A stretch of DNA of 64,000 nucleotides. Source: Flammulina velutipes. Its lineage: Eukaryota; Basidiomycota; Agaricomycetes; Agaricales; Physalacriaceae. How positions within the stretch are numbered: the first letter of the stretch is position 1; every line of letters begins with the position of its first letter. The notes beneath the pieces are model-generated. The model ran no database searches. It was not told where the DNA came from and worked only from the letters and a program-made list of their open reading frames with translations. The stretch lies in the NCBI GenBank assembly GCA_011800155.1, contig CM022372.1, forward strand, positions 2,852,001-2,916,000. The letters are read 5' to 3'. The translations under genes were made by a program, and so were the position numbers. Of the stretch, positions 57,299 to 64,000 are shown piece after piece.

Positions 57299-58714
57299 AT
57301 GCCGTCCATCCCGACAGGACAGCCAAACCCAGGCCTAGCGCCCACGTAAGTGAAGCGGTCGTCTTTCGAGTTTCGTCTGAATAAAACTTCCCGTAGTACC
57401 ACACCTCTGGTGAGCGCGAAGGACTTCTGTAGCTCCAAGTCTCATCATCCTTCGCAGCTCGTAGGATTCCTCATGAACTGTCTTCTGTACGGGATGCTTG
57501 CAAGTCAAACATGTTCGTGGCTCCGCATCATTGTACGCCTCAGTCGCTCACGATCCCTGCAGACTGGTACTATATGTCGTTTCCGAAGGACCTCCCGAGA
57601 TTGAAGTTCCTTGTCGTCGCAATTGCTGTCCTGGAGACCGCACAGACCACCATGGTCTGCCACGACGCTCTTAAAAGCTATGCACTTACTTTCGGAAGCC
57701 TGTCCGAGTTCGACAGCATACACCTAGCGTCAATAGATATTCCAATCCTCACTGGAATTAGTAAACCCTCTCTCGCCCTTCTCCTGTGTGCCATGCTAAT
57801 TACTTGGTCCCTTATCAGTTTCACTCTTGGTCCAGTCATTTTTCTCGTGGAGGATCTATAGTTTCTCGCAGAATTGGGTCATCGTGATTCTTATCGAAAT
57901 GGTAGTTTCAACCTCTATCATCTTACCTGCATCTAATTTGCCATACAGATCGCTTTACTCCAATGTGGCGCATCCTTCGCAGTAGGAGCGCTCACTCTTG
58001 CTTCTGGGACGTATTCGTCCATCCGATTCAACCAAAAAGCCAGGTTCACGGTAAGCCTTTTGTGCGCTTTTGAAACAAATAATCATAGCAATATCAGATC
58101 GGGCTATGGCTCGCCGCCAGTGCTGCTTGCGATATTCTCATCGCCGTGGTCATGGTCTTCCTTGTATGTTGTATTCGTGGAACTTATCTTCCAGTCTTTG
58201 ATCTCATGCTTGAGTAGCTCATGCGAGCTCCTGCTCACTTTCAGAAAACCAAGGTTCTCGTATCCAGACTGATACGGTTGACAATTGAAACCGGAACGAT
58301 CACTGGTCAGTACCACCTGTTGGGGTCGCACTCGAGATTGAACGTCTTCTAGCCGTATTCGCCGTTATCATACTTGTGCTGTTCACTATGGTCGGCGGTT
58401 CCTACTACGCCTGCCTGGGTGTACTGGATGCGAAACTTTATTCGAATGTTGCCCTGGCTGTCCTGAACAGCCGGATCCAGGTGATAGGTGGGCGGGATGA
58501 GCTGAACTTGCCGTCGACAACGCTTGATCTGCCGGTATACATCGACGGCGACCAAGGGCTAGTGTTCACACGTCAGGACGCGGCCTCCCCAAGTCCTTCT
58601 TATCTGGAAGTTAGCATGACCCGTTCGCGTGAGACACCCATAGATAGTAAAGGCAAGGCCCCAAGCGCACTGGGGCAGAACGCCGTGCTACATCTGCGCC
58701 CAATGCCGGACTAG
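57299..58714 (+). CDS. DUF6534 multi-pass membrane protein
   Basis: A spliced gene for the basidiomycete DUF6534 family of seven-helix membrane proteins. ATG 57299 gives MPSIPTGQPNPGLAP. The family pattern follows: QLVGFLMNCLLYGMLASQTY, WYYMSFPKDLPRLKFLVVAI, ETAQTTMVCHDAL, then (after removing an intron of about 58 bp starting at GTAAAC) LVQSFFSWRIYSFSQNW and VIVILIEM. Later blocks are ALLQCGASFAVGALTLASG, SRLIRLTIETGTIT and the landmark YSNVALAVLNSRIQVIGGRD. The cytosolic tail is Ser/Pro-rich and ends at 58714. The family is large in mushrooms and its role is unknown; the topology resembles receptors. Confidence 0.85.
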
Positions 58715-59055
58715 TGCACCGTGTATTGTATATACTTACTACTATCTGTAAAATAAGAAAACAAGTGGTGCTCCCATGTAACATACCATTACTAAATACC
58801 CGAATGTAATCCGTCTGATCTGGAATGAATGTCGAACAAGTGCTGTCAAACTGGCTGGGCGAAGGAGATAGTAATGTGCAAGGTGAATGAAGGTACTCGA
58901 CCTCTGTCTAGTACTTATAAGTAGTCTAAGTTGAAGTATGAACCAGAAAAGGAAGTTGCCGTGATCAAGAATGAAGATACACGATCACGCGTGCAGCCTA
59001 ACATAGAGGCGATGTGCTTTGCGGTATGGGGTTGAACTTCAGTACATTGTTGCGC
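58715..59055. other. Convergent intergenic stretch
   Basis: This lies between the stops of the DUF6534 gene and the following minus-strand gene. No feature is seen. Confidence 0.4.
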
Positions 59056-59711
59056 TCACGAAGCGAACCTCTTTGTGTGAGAGAGGTTCAGTAGATTATT
59101 GACGGCATCCAACGCTTCCTGAAATGGCCGCAATAGCTGCCGGCTATTCTCCCAAATGTTCGTTGCACCGTCGCGTTCCCATATTTTGACGCAAATGGCG
59201 TGTGCCTTGTCCCTCAGCTCGCGTAGCTTTTCGACCTCAACGGAGAGCCTCTCCCATGCGTCCGACGAACGATATTGAAGGAGATCTTCCGATAAGGTGG
59301 CAGCGTAAGTGCTTAAGCCGCCATCCCCCAAGTATGAATGGAGCTGCGCCAGTGTGTTCTGTATTTCGGTAAAGTCGAGTTCAGAGGGGGAGGCCGGCCC
59401 GGAATGCGCAACAAAGGTCCTATATAACGCTGTTGAGAATGATGAAGATAATGTAGATGGTAGTGGACGCGCCTGGTCATGTCGCCGTAAACTATTGTTG
59501 TTTCCACGGGGCGCAGCTTGTAATCCCTGGCACGATAGCGTTCCCTGCATTTGAGGAGGATTCGAGACTTGTTCCTATTGCAGCTGCATTGAGTAGACGT
59601 CGGTGGGCGATGAAATCAACGGGCTACCGACTTGGCATAGTGTGCTGCATTACAAAGAGAACGAGCCTGCTGCCTTTCCTCGGGCGTTTTGTGCAGCTTC
59701 TTGCGACCCAT
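59056..59711 (-). CDS. Uncharacterised protein starting with MGRKKLHKTPEERQQA
   Basis: ATG 59711 begins MGRKKLHKTPEERQQARSLC, a basic N-terminal pattern seen in many Agaricomycete proteins (a TPEE segment followed by basic residues and a YRAR repeat). An intron removes the sequence after AAHYAK; the next exon has NKSRILLKCRERYRARDYK. A further intron joins to the C-terminal frame with ALYRTFVAHSGPASPSELDF, AWERLSVEVEKLRELRDKAH and QEALDAVNNLLNLSHTKRFA, ending at 59056. The basic start may bind DNA or act as a nuclear signal; the C-terminal half is helical. Such genes are often near transposons, and function is unknown. Confidence 0.6.
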
Positions 59712-60705
59712 ACTAGTACTGTGAGTGATAGAGCACCGAACAAAACGAATGTGAAGCCCCTGGCTGGTTAAACTGGTAAAGGTTGGTAAGAGATGAAGAG
59801 CGAAGCCAAGTTATAAAATACTGAATGATGAACATGTGGTTTTCTTCAGACTTTTATATTTTGTACGCCCAGACGGCCGGGTGAGGGTGTATGTTTGAGT
59901 ATACGAGATTATGAACATCATTGGCTGTTCTGATTACGGATACATCAGCAGTTCCAGAATGCTGAACACCTCTCAAGAACTCTCTCGGTAGAAGACGATA
60001 TGGAGGAGTTTCCTGCGCATACTCGGGACACCGGGATGAGAGCCGCACACCGAGTGGCGCACTTCCGATATTGTTTTACTCGAATGCTCAAACTAACATC
60101 AGGCAACCACAAATGCATAATCATGATATTCATAAGTATAAGTAATCTTATATATTAAAAGACAAGTGGCCGATTCCTAATGCCATTGGTCCGATCGCGA
60201 AGACAAACAAAACGGCCTTCTCATTGGCTCCCCGGTAGGTTTCGGTCCGTTTCTGGACCAGGTCTGTATTTGTGCGCCACACTGGTGGCATCAACAATAA
60301 ATGTAACTCGAGCGTGCGGGGTTCCAATTACAGATAGTGGGAATAACTTATCTTCCATGATTTGACTTGAGGTGCTACACGTCACCCAGTTGGCAGTGGT
60401 TGACACTGGTTATATTTTATGGTATAGTAGGAGGGCCCGTGAGGGAGAGAATGAATTTAAACAGTAGTTTTTAACTTTATACACGCGCACCAAAGTATAC
60501 TGACGAACATTTATGATGACCGTAGATGTATATCTAAGGGAATTCCAGCATTAGTGCTCTGACTGAACCATGTCAATGGTTTGGATGGCTTAGATTTTAG
60601 TTCCGTGGCGTAGCCACGGGTAACTGCTAGTAAGTATAATCAAATTTGTCTGTATGTGTAGCCGGCGTCCTGTACCCAAAATCCCATCAATATAAGTCAA
60701 TTCAT
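59712..60705. other. About 1 kb, no gene seen
   Basis: An AT-rich stretch with short frames only. It contains the promoter of the preceding minus-strand gene and the 3' flank of the next. Confidence 0.35.
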
Positions 60706-61331
60706 TCAATAGAACTCCGAGGAACGTCGACGCGTCTCGTTCCTAACAGTTAAAGGAGGCTGGTACTCTGGGACCAAGGAAATGTCTTCGCAAGACAGGT
60801 TCCAATTCAAGTTCGACATCACCGGCGACCTCGAAAAGCGGGCCGAAGAACGCTCTTCGTCAGCCCAGTCGGGAGTCGCGCGCACATCCGTAGGGTCCCC
60901 ATGCATCTGTTTTAGCAATTGCAGATACAACGCCTGGTCAACGGGAGCGGGAGATCGTCGGCCAGCAGTGAGCTTTTCCAAGGCCTCATCGCGGTCCTCT
61001 TTGACTTTCTGCTCCTCTCGAGTTAGCCTGAGATGTTTCTCTTTCTCGACTCGCTGGGCAGCGATGACTTCTTTACTAGTAGGGAAACGCTTCTTCGGAG
61101 GATGAAGGATTGCCGGAGTGCGACGAAGAGGAGGAGGTGGAGGAGGAGTGTATGGATCAATGACCCAGTCTTTCTTCGGGAACATGATGTTCTGCAAGGG
61201 CATCGATCGCGACTTGCGAAGAGGCTTCTTGTCCAGCATGGTGCTGCTGAAATGATCGTTAGTGGTCAATGATTTACAATAACTGTGACAAAGACTAACT
61301 GTTTGTGAAGCAATTTCTTGATGGCGTCCAT
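60706..61331 (-). CDS. Uncharacterised basic, proline-rich protein
   Basis: ATG 61331 starts MDAIKKLLHK; a 53 bp intron (GTTAGT...TTTCAG) leads to STMLDKKPLRKSRSMPLQ and FPKKDWVIDPYTPPPPPPLR. A charged helical segment follows (VEKEKHLRLTREEQKVKEDR), then VDQALYLQLLKQMHGDPTDV and a tail ending RRSSEFY at 60706. No signal peptide or membrane segment is seen. The poly-proline run could bind SH3 or WW domains. Not a family I recognise. Confidence 0.6.
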
Positions 61332-61682
61332 AATAGCAGAGGGTGCAGTGAGGTTTGGTCTGTTGGCTAGTAGATAGCTGGCGATGTGGTTTGTGGTGGT
61401 GGGTAGGAAGAGACATCCCGAGGCAATCTATATAACCTGAGGGAGGCGCGCGCGAATTGGTAGACGAACAATAGACTTTGAAGATACAATGAAGGTTGTT
61501 TTCCTGAAAGCAATCAGTCGGTCATTCATTGTTCTTCAGTGTCAACATACTCAAACAGGAGAACGCGCTGCAGGAACTCAGCTTCGAAGTTGGGGTATCA
61601 CGTGACCATAAAACGCAGGCTTCGCGACCTGGCATTGTCGCGATTGGTAGTGACGAATGCTAAATGAAGAGAAGCTGCTCAC

Positions 61683-63374
61683 TCAGGCGACATGTCGTCT
61701 GATTCGTTGACCTCTCCAAGGTTCCTGTCGCAAATACACCGAATATCGTCTCCGCAATCCATTATTCAATCGATTAATCAGGAAATCGACACATTCTTGC
61801 TTGCGCCACACTTCCCAACGAGGATGTTGAAAATCGACCAGTATAGGCAACAAGGTGCCAGAGTTCAAGAAGTCTCGTTCCGCGGGCGACATAACCCCGT
61901 CTATAACGGAGAAATTGAGCCATAATACAAGGGAAAAGGGGTGGGACTCACAAAAATAATGCACACTTGGAGAAGTCATAACAGGTTTCACGAGGATAGT
62001 AAACGCCCCTTCCGCCGTCAATATCGAAGGTCCTGGTAGAAAGCCACACAGTACGTCACGGGCAAACGTCAACAATCTAGTTCGTTCGGGAACTTGCCCA
62101 CTGCTATATGCCACATTCGGTGGATCTGTCGAGAGCGAAACCAATCCCGTTCGATCTGGCATCCGGAATCCAGTCCATGTGAGGCCCGATAACGCGCAAA
62201 CAATGTCAGAGATGATGTTGAGCTCTCGTCTCGGAGTCAGGATGGGGGATATAGCGATAGTAGCCTTTTTGCCATTACTGGCTTCCTCTGGCCGAATCTT
62301 CAGGAAATGCTTTATGTCCTCCGTCACTGGTGCACGGCGCGTGGAGAATCCTGCAAGATGTTGGTCGATGTTGAGGATGAGCGTAGGTAGTCGCATAAGA
62401 TAGCCTTCCCCTTGCAGACGATGTGGGACCGGGGCCTCCTTGAGTATAAGAGATATCGCCTCCCGCAAAACCTTCCTCTCCAACCTTCCCCTTCCCCTCC
62501 GTGCCGTATTCAACTCAGCACGAGTCCCAAACAACGTCCGCTTTCGCAACCCGACGAGGTCACCTAAGGCCTGGAATCGCAGTTTTCCTATCACCGGCTT
62601 GAACGCCTCCAAATCCCGAGCAAATATGTATAGTGAGATGTAGCGGAACCTGCCCGTGAAGAAGTCAAGAGGAAGTAGTCCACGCTGGAGGTCTTGAGTG
62701 AACAGGATACAGTCGTGGATTATGGCCAAGAGTATCTGGATGGCGCTATGGTCACTGACGTCTGGGAGACGCATATCTCTGGACGACGATGGCACGAGCG
62801 TATCTCTGGACGACGATGGCACGAGCGTATCTCTGGACGATGGTACGGGCTTATCTCTGGACGGCGGTACGGGTTGGGTGTGTTTCGTACGTGGACGGGG
62901 TATTGCTCGAGCAGCCTCACTCGCCGTGACGCGAGGGGACGTGAGAGTTTTAGTTGGTTTGGCTGCAACGACGGGGATTGGTGCTTTAGGAGTCGCAGTG
63001 GCGGGTGGATGAGGCAAAGCTTGCAGACCACTGCTTCCAGCGCGTGGAATCGGACTCGCCGTCGTCCCAGAGGAAGTAGCGTCAAGAGAATGGCGAGTGG
63101 AATCACTGGGCTGGGAGATCCATGACACGCTAGTCCGTTCCTCCTTAGCATGTGTGGTGGAGATGGAAGTATTCAATGTGTCGTCGTCGCTTCCCCATGA
63201 AGCACTCGAGCTCCCGGAAGAAACAGTCGACTTGTAATCCGGTGGGGGGCGTAGATGGGAATGCGTCGTATCTCGGTGCCAATGGGGCGCCCTTGCCATA
63301 GATTTCCTCCTCTCCGCGGCAGACATGTCGGAAATACCCAACAGGGTTCGTAAACGCGACGCGAAAGGCGACAT
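61683..63374 (-). CDS. Uncharacterised 563-residue protein with a minisatellite-coded linker
   Basis: One long uninterrupted frame from ATG 63374 (MSPFASRLRTLLGISDMSAA) to the stop at 61683. The first 200 residues are disordered and rich in Ser, Thr and Pro. A short repeat (SSRDTLVP units, positions 62770-62850) separates them from a globular C-terminal half with IQILLAIIHDCILFTQDLQR, SLYIFARDLEAFKPVIGKLR, LMRLPTLILNIDQHLAGFST and FARDVLCGFLPGPS. The globular part looks folded and helical, but I recognise no enzyme motif. The open frame extends upstream of 63374 without an ATG, so a further 5' exon is possible. Confidence 0.6.
   Translation of the reverse strand: MSPFASRLRTLLGISDMSAAERRKSMARAPHWHRDTTHSHLRPPPDYKSTVSSGSSSASWGSDDDTLNTSISTTHAKEERTSVSWISQPSDSTRHSLDATSSGTTASPIPRAGSSGLQALPHPPATATPKAPIPVVAAKPTKTLTSPRVTASEAARAIPRPRTKHTQPVPPSRDKPVPSSRDTLVPSSSRDTLVPSSSRDMRLPDVSDHSAIQILLAIIHDCILFTQDLQRGLLPLDFFTGRFRYISLYIFARDLEAFKPVIGKLRFQALGDLVGLRKRTLFGTRAELNTARRGRGRLERKVLREAISLILKEAPVPHRLQGEGYLMRLPTLILNIDQHLAGFSTRRAPVTEDIKHFLKIRPEEASNGKKATIAISPILTPRRELNIISDIVCALSGLTWTGFRMPDRTGLVSLSTDPPNVAYSSGQVPERTRLLTFARDVLCGFLPGPSILTAEGAFTILVKPVMTSPSVHYFCESHPFSLVLWLNFSVIDGVMSPAERDFLNSGTLLPILVDFQHPRWEVWRKQECVDFLINRLNNGLRRRYSVYLRQEPWRGQRIRRHVA
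62767..62880 (+). repeat. Coding minisatellite, 27 bp units
   Basis: The unit GACGATGGCACGAGCGTATC (plus-strand reading, followed by TCTGGAC) is repeated about four times, the last copies diverged and shortened. Its length keeps the reading frame of the minus-strand gene, where it encodes repeats of SSRDTLVP. Confidence 0.6.
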
Positions 63375-63605
63375 TTGGCTGAGGGGCGAAGTGCGCGTCG
63401 TGGGAGGAAGACAACACTGAGCGTGATAGCTGTCGCCTTGACCATCCCAATTGCGGTGATCAAGACATGTGATAGATATCACGCTTCACTGACTTCAATA
63501 TGTTTCCAGAGTTGATGCGCGCCTCCAATCATCCTTGACCTTGACACAGAAAAGGGGTCAACTCTTGGTGAATTACTACTATACAGCGAAAGTAGTCTTA
63601 CGAGT

Positions 63606-64000
63606 TTATGCATCATCCTCATCGAGTTCCTCCCCAACGGCATCCTTCCAAGCTGCATCATGCTCCTTCTCCTTCTCTATCTCCGCTGTCTTGGATTTCC
63701 TAGGTCTCAGCGTCCTCGTAGGGGCGACAGCAGGCTGCGATAGCTTCGCTCTAGTCCGTGGTTTCTTCGCCACTGGGGCCACCTCGCCATCCATCTCTGC
63801 TTCATCAGGCGTTTCATGATCATCATCGTCCTTCTTCGGTCGCTTCCGCTTCGTACCAGTTCTTTTTGGTGTAGTCGCCTTTTTCGCCTTCGCCTTCGCC
63901 TTCCGGTTGGCCGTTCTAGCAGGTGCCTTCCCTTTGCCCTTCGAAGTTTCGGGTGGTTTTACGAACGACGGATCATCTCCCCATTCTTCCACATCATCCT
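63606..64000 (-). CDS. Lysine-rich nuclear-type protein, C-terminal part (partial)
   Basis: A minus-strand frame runs in from the right edge and stops at 63606. It reads DDVEEWGDDPSFVKPPETSK, then a strongly basic stretch (ANRKAKAKAKKATTPKRTGT, KRKRPKKDDDD) and an acidic tail (GEELDEDDA). The RTLRPRKSK and KRKRPKK clusters look like nuclear localisation signals. Most of the gene is outside the window, so no function is given. Confidence 0.55.
   Translation of the reverse strand, partial: DDVEEWGDDPSFVKPPETSKGKGKAPARTANRKAKAKAKKATTPKRTGTKRKRPKKDDDDHETPDEAEMDGEVAPVAKKPRTRAKLSQPAVAPTRTLRPRKSKTAEIEKEKEHDAAWKDAVGEELDEDDA

Overview
The window is fungal nuclear DNA, almost certainly from a basidiomycete of the Agaricomycete type. 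Genes sit on both strands and are cut by many 45-60 bp introns with GT(A/G)NGT donors and YAG acceptors. The families present fit that lineage: a STE3-type pheromone receptor, a polyporopepsin-like aspartic protease, a DUF6534 membrane protein, a Zn2Cys6 regulator, a DUF2235 protein, an alpha-kinase and a fungal integrase-core gene. Gene models below were built by hand from splice sites and family motifs; single exon borders may be off.

Layout. 1-9.6 kb: a partial gene end, an intronless MYND-finger protein, an aspartic protease, a tiny secreted protein, an aldo-keto reductase with an unusual C-terminal membrane segment, and the trafficking protein AVL9. 9.7-13.5 kb: a secreted protein, a small nuclear-type protein and a STE3 receptor. 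14.4-17.9 kb: a long gene ending in a dioxygenase-like domain. 18-19.5 kb: a poly-G-rich stretch carrying a fragment of an EST1/SMG7-type domain. 19.9-26.8 kb: an uncharacterised gene, then an alpha-kinase gene and a divergent integrase-core gene that carries an in-frame stop; these look transposon-related.

27-52 kb is the most interesting part. It holds nine members (here K1 to K9) of one paralogous family. They encode proteins with a signal peptide, a glycine-loop-like motif, a conserved lysine (AILK), a conserved glutamate, a D-x4-N catalytic-loop-like motif and a DWG motif. Read together these look like a secreted, very divergent protein-kinase-like fold. A C-terminal module repeats the N-lobe pattern, and a last small exon encodes a conserved Y-x-D-x-R tail. 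Members are at different stages of decay: K2 lacks the C-terminal module, K7 is frameshifted with a broken active site, and K8 has two damaged splice sites. A Zn2Cys6 transcription factor and a DUF2235 protein lie inside the array. K6, K7 and K8 share an upstream block, with CACGTG in two of them.

52-64 kb: a 580 bp TA-flanked inverted-repeat element (MITE), about 4 kb with no supportable gene, a DUF6534 membrane protein, and four uncharacterised nuclear or cytosolic type proteins, the last cut by the window edge.
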